DNA of 64,000 nucleotides from Protonemura montana (taxonomy: Eukaryota; Arthropoda; Insecta; Plecoptera; Nemouridae). Positions 39,001-48,600 of this stretch are shown here, in pieces. Below the pieces are notes generated by a model that saw nothing but the letters and a program-made list of their open reading frames with translations, made no database searches and was not told where the DNA came from. The DNA is taken from contig OX387605.1 in assembly GCA_947568835.1 (NCBI GenBank), positions 248,001 to 312,000 of the forward strand, given 5' to 3'. Both the position numbers and the translations under genes were made by a program. Every line of letters begins with the position of its first letter. Position 1 is the first letter of the stretch.

Positions 39001-42000
39001 TTGCGGTTTTACAACGGTTTAACGTTAACGTTCTGTCTCTACCTAGAACCTGCACACTCAACGGTTTAACATTAACGTTCTGTCTCTACCTAGAACCTGC
39101 ACACTCAACGGTTTAACATTAACGTTCTGTCTCTACCTAGAACCTGCACACTCAACGGTTTAACATTAACGTTCTGTCTCTACCTAGAACCTGCACACTC
39201 AACGGTTTAACATCAACGTTCTGTCTCTACCTAGAACCTGCACACTCAACAGTTTAACGTTAACGTTCTGTCTCTACCTAGAACCTGCATACTCAACGGT
39301 TTAACATTAACGTTCTGTCTCTACCTAGAACCTGTACACTCAACGGTTTAACATTAACGTTCTGTCTCTACCTAGAACCTGCACACTCAACGGTTTAACA
39401 TTAACGTTCTGTCTCTACCTAGAACCTGCACACTCAACGGTTTAACATTAACGTTCTGTCTCTACCTAGAACCTGCACACTCAACGGTTTAACATTAACG
39501 TTCTGTCTCTACCTAGAACCTGCACACTCAGCGGTTTAACATTAACGTTCTGTCTCAACCTAGAACCCGCACACTCAACGGTTTAACATTAACATTCTGT
39601 CTCTACCTAGAACCTGTACACTCAACGGTTTAACATTAACGTTCTGTCTCTACCTAGAACCTGCACACTCAACGGTTTAACATTAACGTTCTGTCTCTAC
39701 CTAGAACCTGCACACTCAACGGTTTAACATCTACGTTCTGTCTCTTCCTAGAACCTGCACACTCAACGGTTTAACACTAACGTTCTATCTCTACCTAGAA
39801 CCTGCACACTCAACGGTTTAACATTAACGTTCTGTCTCTACCTAGAACCTGCACACTCAACGGTTTAACATTAACGTTCTGTCTCTACCTAGAACCTGCA
39901 CACTCAACGGTTTAACATCAACGTCCTGTCTCTACCTAGAACCTGCACACTCAACGGTTTAACATTAACATTCTGTCTTTACTTAGAACCTGCACACTCA
40001 ACGGTTTAACATTAACGTTCTGTCTCTACCTAGAACCTGCACAGTCAACGGTTTAACATTAACGTTCTGTCTCTACCTAGAACCTGCACACTCAACGGTT
40101 TAACATCAACGTTCTGTCTCTACCTAGAACCTGCACACTCAACGGTTTAACATTAACGTTCTGTCTCTACCTAGAACCTGCACACTCAACGGTTTAACAT
40201 TAACGTTCTATCTCTACCTAGAACCTGCACACTCAACGGTAGAACAAGAAGGAAAAAACAACAATTCGATAAAAAATATTTAAAAAAAGGAATATGGCTG
40301 GAATATATTGATGGAAATGTCTGATTGCAACAAGTGAACAGCAACATTTTCGTCTGAAATAGCCTCATTATGTTGCTCTTGTATGTTTTTTTCTAAGAAG
40401 CCGCGATGGTTCTTGTTACAGCCGTCCAACATCTTCTTCTCCCCTGACGGCCGAGTCAAGGTCGGTGACTTCGGCCTGGTGACCGAGGCAGGGGGCGGGA
40501 CTGGGGGCGGGGCCGGGGACGGACGGAAACACACGGGAGGCGCCGGTACACAGCTTTATATGTCACCTGAACAGCGTGCCGGCCGACCGTACTCCTACAA
40601 GGTACATTACAAGTTACTCAAAAAGAATGCAATCGCATCTCATTATTATGAACACTATAACCGTTGAGTGTAGGTTCTAGGTAGAGAAACAACGTCAATG
40701 TTACAGTCTCTGCGTGAAAGATGGCCGCCAAATGACTACCTTACCAACAAAAATGCAGATTACCGGAACATCATGTCAAGTGGAGCCACTGTCGTATGAA
40801 ATTTGATTTCGATATTTATCGTAGGTTACTCGCTTTTTAATATCGTTACGTGTTTATCAATCGTTGAGGTAAACATTGATGAAGATTTTTAGAGCATGAA
40901 AAGTCTCAAAAGCGAGTTAACCTACGAGAAATATCGAAATTAAATTTCATACGACAGTGGCTCCACTTAACGTGATGTTCTGGTACTCTACATTTTTGTC
41001 AGTAAGGTAGTCATTTGGCGGCCATCTTTCACGCAGAGACTGTAACATTGACGTTGTTTCTCTACCTAGAACCTACACTCAACGCTATAACCGTCTAAAA
41101 AATTGATGCCCAAACGAGGACTTGGACACCGATCTCCACCTGTCGCGGGTGTTGCTCTAACTAATTGAGCTACTTTGACCCCGATCTCCACCTGTCGCAG
41201 GTGTTGCTCTAACCAATTGAGCTACTTAGACCCCGATCTCCACCTGACGCGGGTGTTTCTCTAACCAATTGAGCTACTTGGACCCCGATCTCCACCTGTC
41301 ACGGGTGTTGCTCTAACCAATTGAGCTACTTGGACCCCGATCTCCACCTGTCGCGGGTGTTGCTCTAACCAATTGAGCTACTTGGACCCCGATCTCCACC
41401 TGTCGCGGGTGTTGCTCTAATCAATTGAGCTACTCGGACCCCGATCTCCACCTGTCGCGGGTGTCGCTCTAACCAATTGAGCTACTTGGACCCCGATCTC
41501 CACCTGTCGCAGGTGTTGCTCTAACCAATTGAGCTACTTGAGTTCGAGTCCCCGTTTGGACATCAATTTTTGAGACGTTTATAGAGTTCATAATTTTAAA
41601 ATACCCCGCGCATTGCAAGCGTTTACAATTTATATAAGATTTCATCTTAATGCAATCGCATCTTTTTCCTGTTCACACAGCGAAAGTAATAATTTTGACA
41701 CCGATATTTTGGAATGAATCCAGAATTGAGTTGTTTTGGCATCAGTTTTGCTGAAAGTCTGACCGTGATGTTCTGATGGGTAGGTGGACATCTTCTCACT
41801 GGGTATCATCCTGTTTGAGCTTCTGGTTCCGTTTCACACGGAGATGGAACGCGGGGTTGCGATCGGTGATGCCCGTTGCGGTCGCTTCCCCGTCGAGTTC
41901 TCTGCATCACATGGCGAAGTCTACTCGCTCCTCAAGAGTATGCTGGCGACTTGCCCGGACGCCCGACCTTCTGCAGCTGAAATCCGGCAGTGCCTTCCGT

Positions 42001-42014
42001 TGTGTAAGCCGTGA
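27007..42014 (+). CDS. EIF2AK3: PERK (eIF2alpha kinase 3, ER stress sensor), 15 exons, complete
   Basis: Exons: 27007-27107, 27566-27686, 27972-28125, 28511-28665, 29001-29174, 29867-30106, 30741-30864, 30946-31042, 31813-32011, 33148-33365, 34487-34873, 38049-38165, 38553-38679, 40422-40601, 41784-42014; all GT-AG, 874 residues (human 1116). Signal peptide in exon 1 ([17 protein letters not shown]), lumenal sensor with the STLDG beta-propeller start and [12 protein letters not shown], membrane span about 389-410, Ala/Pro linker, kinase from 456. Catalytic residues: GRGGFG (460-465), K482, HRDLK (D736), DFG (D754), activation loop [14 protein letters not shown] phosphorylates eIF2alpha when unfolded protein accumulates in the ER. 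Odd points: a short lumenal domain and a 14-residue tandem repeat in the kinase insert. Introns hold tRNA-like, 5S-like, 84-bp and 47-bp arrays and a foldback element. Confidence 0.97.
29215..29792 (+). mobile_element. tRNA-like inverted-repeat element with 9 units (PERK intron 5)
   Basis: A 5' flank with AGCGTCACTAGAATCAGAG is followed by nine units of about 52 bp. Two unit types (CAACACCCGCGAC and CAACCTCCGCGAC) alternate in part. The 3' arm is missing after about 29790, where the sequence leaves the family at GGAGATCAGAC. It stops 75 bases before the exon 6 acceptor. Confidence 0.82.
30170..30715 (+). mobile_element. 5S-SINE head array, about 6 units (PERK intron 6)
   Basis: Six 91-bp 5S-like units, here with GATAAAAGTTAGGCAACACTG and GATGAAAGTTAAGCAACACTG variants, each with GGATGGGTGACC or a near match. 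The array runs up to about 25 bases before the exon 7 acceptor, so this intron is nearly all repeat. Confidence 0.82.
31195..31775 (-). mobile_element. tRNA-like inverted-repeat element with 9 units, reverse (PERK intron 8)
   Basis: Left end carries the 3' arm in reverse (CGTCTCAAAAATTGATGCCC and AACGGGGAC). Nine reverse 52-bp units follow (GTTGCTCTAACCAATTGAGC repeated), then the reversed 5' flank (TTTATGAGAATGACTGA). Variant units recur every three units, suggesting three-unit block duplication. Confidence 0.85.
32012..33147. other. PERK intron 9
   Basis: About 1.1 kb of AT-rich intron. The only recognised item is the unit-less tRNA-element hairpin at 32408-32545. The remainder shows nothing I can name. 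Confidence 0.55.
32408..32545 (+). mobile_element. tRNA-like element remnant with no unit: inverted arms only
   Basis: CGTCTCAAAAATTGATGTC and, about 20 bases on, CCCCGTTTGGGCATCAATT plus TTTTTGTGACGG form a hairpin of the two element arms. The T-arm 3' half is kept but there is no 52-bp unit. The body beyond (AATACCCCGCGCATTGCAAG) matches copies at 41.6 and 48.3 kb. Confidence 0.75.
33405..34312 (+). mobile_element. 5S-rRNA-derived SINE, most complete copy, about 7 head units (PERK intron 10)
   Basis: 5' end has a 5S-like stretch (GGTCCTCGTGAGATCACTGA). About seven units with GTTAAGCAACACTGCGCTGG and GGATGGGTGACC follow. After them comes a single-copy body (GCTTATCAACCTCTCGACAG, AGGCTACGTGCTGGCACCGG) and a tail (AGTGCGTCATTAAACCTCAA). 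It is the reference for the other copies. Two units carry an extra CATCATACAC insertion. Confidence 0.85.
34575..34770 (+). repeat. 42-bp coding minisatellite in the PERK kinase insert
   Basis: Four and a half copies of a 42-bp, 14-residue unit ([14 protein letters not shown]) at about residues 558-622 of PERK, inside exon 11. Units differ by few bases. The kinase insert is normally disordered and acidic or Ser-rich, so an expansion there can be tolerated. Confidence 0.92.
34890..35474. repeat. 84-bp minisatellite in PERK intron 11, left part
   Basis: About seven copies of the 84-bp unit also found in SGSM3 intron 12, same orientation. Interrupted at 35474 by the foldback element; a partial unit resumes at 37883 and ends by about 37935. 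Confidence 0.93.
35475..37882. mobile_element. 2.4-kb foldback DNA element with arms of about 965 bp and TATA duplication
   Basis: Starts GGGTCATTCCATGTGAAATA and ends with the inverted match. TATA is directly repeated on both sides (35471-35474, 37883-37886). Left arm about 35475-36440, right arm about 36918-37882, loop about 480 bp. It lies inside an 84-bp minisatellite, so the empty site can be reconstructed exactly. The right arm and loop carry transposon-like coding remnants on the minus strand. Superfamily not identified. Confidence 0.85.
36457..37095 (-). pseudogene. Coding remnant within the foldback element
   Basis: Two open blocks on the minus strand: 37095-36721 (Cys-rich, with [10 protein letters not shown] and [14 protein letters not shown]) and 36666-36457 (basic, with [20 protein letters not shown]). 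They probably were exons of one transposon-encoded protein; no catalytic domain is visible. The N-terminal block is duplicated inverted in the left arm (about 36300-36430), where it is interrupted. I cannot name the family. Confidence 0.5.
38735..38990 (-). mobile_element. tRNA-like inverted-repeat element with 3 units, reverse (PERK intron 13)
   Basis: Left arm CGTCTCAAAAATTGATGCC followed by the reversed T-arm half (GGGGACTCGAACCC, a good B box complement), three 52-bp units, then the right arm TTTTTGAGACGATTTTAG and reversed 5' flank. The third unit is the most diverged. Confidence 0.85.
39005..40240. repeat. 47-bp minisatellite in PERK intron 13, about 26 copies
   Basis: Reverse orientation of the unit seen in SGSM3 intron 13 (AACGTTCTGTCTCTACCTAG and AACCTGCACACTCAACGG). 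About 26 copies with scattered substitutions. It directly abuts the tRNA-like element at its left, and the MITE with the homologous terminus lies about 420 bases to the right, across exon 14. Confidence 0.95.
40625..41660 (-). mobile_element. tRNA-like inverted-repeat element with 8 units, interrupted by a MITE (PERK intron 14)
   Basis: Outer arm CATTATTATGAACACTATAA at 40641-40660, then the inserted MITE (40662-41084), then the arm resumes at 41085 with CTATAACCGTCTAAAAAATT. Eight reverse units follow, then GAGTCCCCGTTTGGACATC and TTTTTGAGACG at 41.56 kb and the body AATACCCCGCGCATTGCAAG. Both sides of the array carry T-arm halves in inverted orientation. Confidence 0.8.
40662..41084. mobile_element. 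Palindromic MITE of about 420 bp with 7-8 bp target duplication
   Basis: Ends are CGTTGAGTGTAGGTTCTAGG and its inverted partner; the inverted repeat extends over most of the element with a central loop near 40860. CTATAAC(C) is repeated directly on both sides. An 8-bp duplication would suit the hAT group, but the family is not established. Its terminus is homologous to the 47-bp minisatellite unit. Confidence 0.82.
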
Positions 42015-42433
42015 CTGGCTGAACCTTGCTTCATTCCTCGTCTGGTGGGACCCAAGAGTGAACGGATTGTTTAGTCGGTGAAAGTCGGCTTCTTTCTCTG
42101 AGCTGCGTTGTTAGCAGCAAACTGTGATACGTTGTTTGGCGTGTGATTTGCCAGCGATGCTAGCGTGATTGTGCTAAACCTGACCCAGTGCTTTGTTATT
42201 ATTAGTTACCTACTGTGCTAATTCAAGTCTACCTGAACTATGTTAGTTATTAACTGTATATTATGAGTCAGACTTAAGAATAGTTATTTTAATTCAGACA
42301 GTTTTCTACGGGCCTTTGATAAGTGCGAAGTGCATCAAGAATTTGCAAAACATGTTGTGCATGTTGAATTGAGCTGGACATTTTAAATGTAAGTATAAAT
42401 GAAATAGTAATGTAATGTATAAATGTACTTTCC

Positions 42434-42439
42434 AATAAA
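42434..42439 (+). terminator. Probable polyadenylation signal of PERK
   Basis: AATAAA about 420 bases after the PERK stop codon, the first canonical signal downstream. No transcript end is available. Confidence 0.5.
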
Positions 42440-42798
42440 AATTTTGCAATCAACGCAAAGTAATGTATCTTCTCCAACCAACCGTCCTCATTTCAATGCT
42501 ATAAAGGTACATGTGATAGGTTTTTTAGATTTTTTTGCCAAGTAACACCTGAAAATATAACCCATACTTTCTAATTGGTAGGCTATGATTGTTTCTTCAA
42601 GAAACGATGGGATCCACGTTGCACTAAATGGCAAGAAAAGGCAAATAATTTAAGATTTCATACAATTAAAATTGCTATTTATTTACACTAGAAACATTTT
42701 ACAGGAGAGGCAAACTTTCATGTGCCTCACGAAAGTTACACTTTCAGATATCGTTGTTTGAGTTGAGGTGAATGGGAGGTACAGTTGTGTTAGCCTTA

Positions 42799-43468
42799 TG
42801 GCCCGTTTAGTGCTACTGAAATAAACGTCGCGCGCAAACTTTGCGCGCAAATAATCGCGGTCAGCCAATCACAGTTCGATCTATGGTCACGTGGCAAACC
42901 TCGCGCCACTTTGTTCGGCAGCGTTTCAGACTTCAACCATGTTGAACTTTTTTCGCGCGCAACATTTTGTACGCGAGATACAGCCTTGTAAAGTCGAGAT
43001 TCGGAATAGGTTCTGATCTTCGCAAGGCGCTCGGAAATCGGAATCAACTCAGACATCGTACAACATCGTATTTCATACGATGAAAATTGAAAAAGCCCTG
43101 CTGGTCACTTAGCCGCATTTCAGCCACTAGGTTAAGGTGGGCGCCTTGTTTCCGTCTATTACGTAAAATTTCACGTACGTGACAGCTTCTTTGTCGAGGT
43201 GTCAATGACGAAAGAGCTATCAAAATTTTGGCTTTCCTGTGGCGCACAGCAAGATTATAGCAACATATTTGCCACAAATAAACACATTCTGCATGCCACT
43301 GACGGACAGCCGTATCATGGTCCGCCATTTTTGTGGACTTGCTCGACCGCTTGCGGAGTTTTTTCGCGCAGCACTAAATGGTTAATTTGCACGCAAAGTT
43401 CCAACGCGCTACTATTTTGCGCGCAAAGTTTGCGCGCGACGTTTATTTCAGTAGCACTAAACGGGCCA
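42799..43468. mobile_element. Harbinger-type MITE, 670 bp, TTA target duplication
   Basis: Terminal inverted repeat starts TGGCCCGTTTAGTGCTACTG and ends with its inverted match; TTA is duplicated at 42796-42798 and 43469-43471. The 3-bp TTA duplication is the hallmark of PIF/Harbinger. No coding capacity. Subterminal GC-rich GCGCGCAAA motifs occur at both ends. Confidence 0.78.
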
Positions 43469-43471
43469 TTA

Positions 43472-44680
43472 CCTTGCTACAAGCTGGTGGACTCTGACTA
43501 CAGTTGTGTTAGCCTAACCTTGCTACAAGCTGGTGGACTCTGATTACACATTGCCAACTTTAGAATGCAAAATAAAGCCAGTCTTCACCGGGGAGTTTGA
43601 AATTAACCAGAAAATTATGACCAAACAATGCATCATGCACTTAAATTCTTTGTGGATTTATCAGTTTATTTACGTGAAATTAATTCTATTGAAAAATAAG
43701 AACTTAAATGCAAAACTAAAAGTCTTAATGACTTCTGCTAAATACCTACCGTACACTAGCGGATTCTAGCAATGGCTGCCAAGAAGCAGTTTGCGAGCTT
43801 GGTTTCCTGCCTAAACCTGATAGAAGTTAAAAGTAATCTAAAACATATTAATTTTAACTTTGGATGATAAACATTTATTGTTTTTCATTAAATATTTTGT
43901 TTTCCTGGAATTATTAAATGTTTCAACCAAAGAAAAACATTATTTTGTTGCTTTTAAATCGGATAGTTAACAGTAGCATCATGGTGTCATATTTTCCTGG
44001 TTGGTACAAGCACCCCAGAAAGTGGCAAACTCAAATTAATCCTAGTGTAGGCTTTCTTACTGAGGCCAAAGATTTATGGCCTATTGGGTTAGTTTGTGGA
44101 ATAAAGAGAAATGCCAAACAAATGGTAAAAACCACTGTCATCAGAAAACTGAAAACTTGAACCAGAAATCAATCTCAAAATTTCATATTTTCAGTTCTGT
44201 TAAATTATTGTCTGTCTTGATTCTAGGCTTTCTATTTAGCAGTTTGTGTGGAAAAAAACAATGGAGAGGTTGACAGAAATAATTCCAGGTCCTCGACTCT
44301 GAATGACTTGCTTTTGGACAAACTAATTAAGAGGAAGTTGATGACTACGTTGTGAAAGAAATCGGTTTTCCCATCTCTAGCCATGAATGTCATCGGAACA
44401 TTCCGAATTTTCCGAATTTCGTTTAACCTCGAAAATCTTGGATACATTGTGTTTATCTCAGTTCGATTTTGCTCACAACTATTTTTGGAGAATTCCTATT
44501 TCGAAAATTTCAGATTTGATTAAAAAATCTGGATAATTTAGTGTACATTTGTATACATGGTGTTTGTCTGCAACGCCCTTACAGCTCCCACTTAAAATAT
44601 TGCCATCCAGCAGAGTGATGTGCCAGTGCCTCTTTAATGAAATCTCACTAATAGATCTGGGGCTTTAGTGAAAATTGAAG
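43472..44680. other. Intergenic sequence, no gene recognised
   Basis: A short direct repeat (CCTTGCTACAAGCTGGTGGA twice, near 43472-43545), then AT-rich sequence without recognised gene up to the 78-bp array. It lies between the convergent PERK and BTB-ZF genes. Confidence 0.55.
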
Positions 44681-44684
44681 AGCC

Positions 44685-45640
44685 AGGGACATGTGTGTCA
44701 AGGTATAGGGCATGGTGCAAGCATGGATGTGTACAGCTGGGTTGACATCTTCAATGGGAGCCAGGGACAAGTGTGCTAAGGTATAGGGCATGGTGCAAGC
44801 ATGGATGTGTACAGCTGGGTTGGCATCTTCAATGGGAGCCAGGGACATGTGTGTCAAGGTATAGGGCATGGTGCAAGCATGGATGTGTACAGCTGGGTTG
44901 GCATCTTCAATGGGAGCCAGGGACATGTGTGTCAAGGTATAGGGCATGGTGCAAGCATGGATGTGTACAGCTGGGTTGACATCTACAATGGGAGCCAGGG
45001 ACATGTGTGTCAAGGTATAGGGCATGGTGCAAGCATGGATGTGTACAGCTAGGTTGGCATCTTCAATGGGAGCCAGGGACATGTGTGTCAAGGTATAGTG
45101 CATGGTGCAAGCATGGATGTGTACAGCTGGGTTGAGATCTTCAATGGGAGCCAGGGACATGTGTGTCAAGGTATAGTGCATGGTGCAAGCATGGATGTGT
45201 ACAGCTGGGTTGACATATTCAATGGGAGCCAGGGACATGTGTGTCAAGGTATAGGGCAGGGTGCAAGAATGGATGTGTACAGCTGGGTTGGCATCTTCAA
45301 TGGGAGCCAGGGACATGTGTGTCAAGGTATAGGGCATGATGCAAGCATGGATGTGTACAGCTGGGTTGGCATCTTCAATGGGAGCCAGGGACATGTGTGT
45401 CAAGGTATAGGGCATGGTGCAAGCATGGATGTGTACATCTGGGTTGGCATCTTCAATGGGAGCCAGGGACATGTGTGTCAAGGTATAGGGCTTGGTGCAA
45501 GCATGGATGTGTACATCTGGGTTGGCATCTTCAATGGGAGCCAGGGACATGTGTGTCAAGGTATAGGGCATGGTGCAAGCATGGATGTGTACAGCTGGGT
45601 TGGCATCTTCAATGGGAGCCAGGGACATGTGTGTCAAGGT
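44685..45640. repeat. 78-bp minisatellite, second array (about 12 copies)
   Basis: Same 78-bp unit as in VRK intron 5, opposite orientation (GTGTCAAGGTATAGGGCATG). It ends about 25 bases from the BTB-ZF stop codon, so it probably falls in that gene's 3' UTR or just beyond. Open frames through it are not genes. Confidence 0.96.
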
Positions 45641-45665
45641 TCAGAAACGCTAGACAAGCCCGGCA

Positions 45666-48600
45666 TTACTGGCCGCTGTCCTGCTCTGGCCGATCCTGAC
45701 TTGCGGTGGCGGCAGCGTTGTTGTTGAGGTCCTTGTGGCGGCCGCGTGCAGCTTGTGATGGTTGTGCGATGGCAGGATGGCGATAGGACACGTGCTTGCG
45801 CAATGCGTCTCGGCTCCGTGATACGTGGGGGCAGCTGGCGCAGGCGTGGGCAGCTCTAGCGTGAGTGTCCATGTGCACTCGCAGGTTGTACGGGTTGCTC
45901 AGTCGCTTGCCGCAGATTGCACACGTTGCCGCCGAGGAGGACAAGTCCTCCGACAGAGGAGACAGCGCCGCTACACACAAAATACAAACTCAAATCGCAG
46001 ATTCCAAGTCATCTGGCCAGACCAGTCTTTCCCAAAGTGTGCTACTCGAACTTCCAGGGGTATGCGCTGCATTTTCCCGGATGCCAACTTTTTGGAGAGC
46101 TTCACTAAACTAGGAGGCACATTTCTGAAATCTATGTTTTGAATTGAAAGCTTGGGCAACCCATGAATTGAGTGTTTATGCTTTCATGCAATAACAGGTC
46201 ACATCTTTAACAGGTCATTAGCCCAAAAATAAGGGGTAAGATTATAGTGTGATAAAATTTTACCAACATCGTACACAAATGTGTGTTCCACAAATTGTGT
46301 GTTCCAAGCTAAATTACTGTCAGTGAAAGGAAGAAATGTGAAGAAATAATGAACTATTGATAATAATAATAATAATAATAACATTCAACAAGTGGAGCGG
46401 TGCTTGTTTTACCTGCCATAGCAAGGATTGAGTGATCAGCATCCGTCACAGGATCAACGATCTCTCTGCCGAGCGGCAAAGTTACCGGGGCTGTTGCTAG
46501 GGGCGCTGGTCGCTTGTTAGGCCCCGCCTCCTGCGTTGTGGGCGGGGAAGCAACATCGGCCACGTCTGCGTGGCGAGGACGCTTCTTTGCCGGCGCAGGC
46601 TCTGAAGTTGGTGCGTCCTGATCACACCCCAACGCAAGCCTCGTTAGGAACAACTAAATCAATATCTTACATTTCTGTCTCACATTTAGTTGCTATGGTA
46701 TCCAGTGGCGTGTGGTCGGGCTACAACTTAGGTAGGCTCTTTAAATAATATATATATATATGGACGCTGCTGGGCAATGTTAGTGTCACCCACGCGATCC
46801 CACCCAAAACAGCGCCAGCCAATGACTGACTGACTGCAGCAAGCTGCCTCATGAGAGAGCGCAAGTGAGAGAGAGCAAGTGAGAGAGAGCAAGTGAGAGA
46901 GAGCAAGTGAGAGAGAGCAAGTGAGAGAGAGCAAGTGAGAGAGAGCAAGTGAGAGAGAGCAAGTGAGAGAGAGCAAGTGAGAGAGAGCAAGTGAGAGAGA
47001 GCAAGTGAGAGAGAGCAAGTGAGAGAGAGCAAGTGAGAGAGCGCAAGTGAGAGAGAGCAAGTGAGAGAGAGCAAGTGAGAGAGAGCAAGTGAGAGAGAGC
47101 AAGTGAGAGAGAGCAAGTGAGAGAGAGCAAGTGAGAGAGAGCAAGTGAGAGAGAGCAAGTGAGAGAGAGCAAGTGAGAGAGAGCAAGTGAGAGAGAGCAA
47201 GTGAGAGAGAGCAAGTGAGAGAGAGCAAGTGAGAGAGAGCAAGTGAGAGAGAGCAAGTGAGAGAGAGCAAGTGAGAGAGAGCAAGTGAGAGAGAGCAAGT
47301 GAGAGAGAGCAAGTGAGAGAGAGCAAGTGAGAGAGAGCAAGTGAGAGAGAGCAAGTGAGAGAGAGCAAGTGAGAGAGAGCAAGTGAGAGAGAGCAAGTGA
47401 GAGAGAGCAAGTGAGAGAGAGCAAGTGAGAGAGAGCAAGTGAGAGAGAGCAAGTGAGAGAGCGCAAGTGAGAGAGAGCAAGTGAGAGAGAGCAAGTGAGA
47501 GAGAGCAAGTGAGAGAGAGCACACTTGGTGATTTGGTCAGGGCATGCGCTGACCACACGCCTCCGCATGGTTCATGCCTGACTCTCTGTCTGCAATGGTC
47601 GAGGTCCACACTCCGACAGTATTGCTCTCCAGCAAGGCACGTACCTGGGAGCCAACCTGGGCAAGTCCCCGAACTTGAAGGGCGTCGGCCATATGTAGAA
47701 GACCTGGCAACTGGGCTTGGAATACGTTCACCTCGCCCGAGTACATGAACGTGACCAGCGCACGTAGTTCAGAGAACCGGGCGCCCGGCAATACGATCAC
47801 CGGATGCTGAGTGGCCGGCAGACGCTGGAGATAAAATCAGCAACTAAACTTCATGGTAATCAGCTGGATACGAAGCTGCTTGGGGCTAAACCAAATTACT
47901 CTGTTACTTTCATTATCAGGTTACTGTCAAATCTATTATTATGAACACTATAAACGTCTCAAATTGCATCCAACGTCAAATTGTAGTTACTGGAGATTGA
48001 CAGGTTATGACGTGATATAGCGTCACTAGAATCAGAGTGACTGTGAGTATTCACAGCCTCTTGGTTCTACTCCTTAGAGAACTGTCATTCTCATCAAATA
48101 CACTACAATTGTCTCAAAAAGCCAGTGTCCAAGTAGCTCAATTGGTTAGAGCAACACCCGCGACAGGTGGAGATCGGGGTCCAAGTAGCTCAATTGGTTA
48201 GAGCAACACCCACGACAGGTGGAGATCGGGGTTCGAGTCCCCGTTTGGACATACATTTTTGAGACGTTTATTGTGTTCATAATAATAAAATACCCCGCGC
48301 ATTGCAAGCGTTTGGTATTTAAATAAGATTTCATCTAAAAACTGTAATTGCTATTTTATAAAGGGCTCACAGCCTGAAGAACAAAATAATTATCTAAACA
48401 GAAATTTGCACAAATCAAAAAAAGAAATAATCACACGACCAACAATTTAAAATCAACGACAATTAAAAAAATAAAAAATAAACTAAAATTACAATCAATT
48501 ATCTGGTGAACAAACCTTGAAGAGCTCCTTGAAGTAGCCACTGCAAGCGGAGAGCACAACACGATGGGCTCGGACGCTGGCCCCCGCTGCAGACAGCGTG

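Noticed and set aside
46721-47609. Long Leu/Ser-rich frames (LSLALSHLLSLTCS repeats) on minus
   Set aside because: Translations of the 14-bp GA-rich array, open in all three minus frames; no start context or family.
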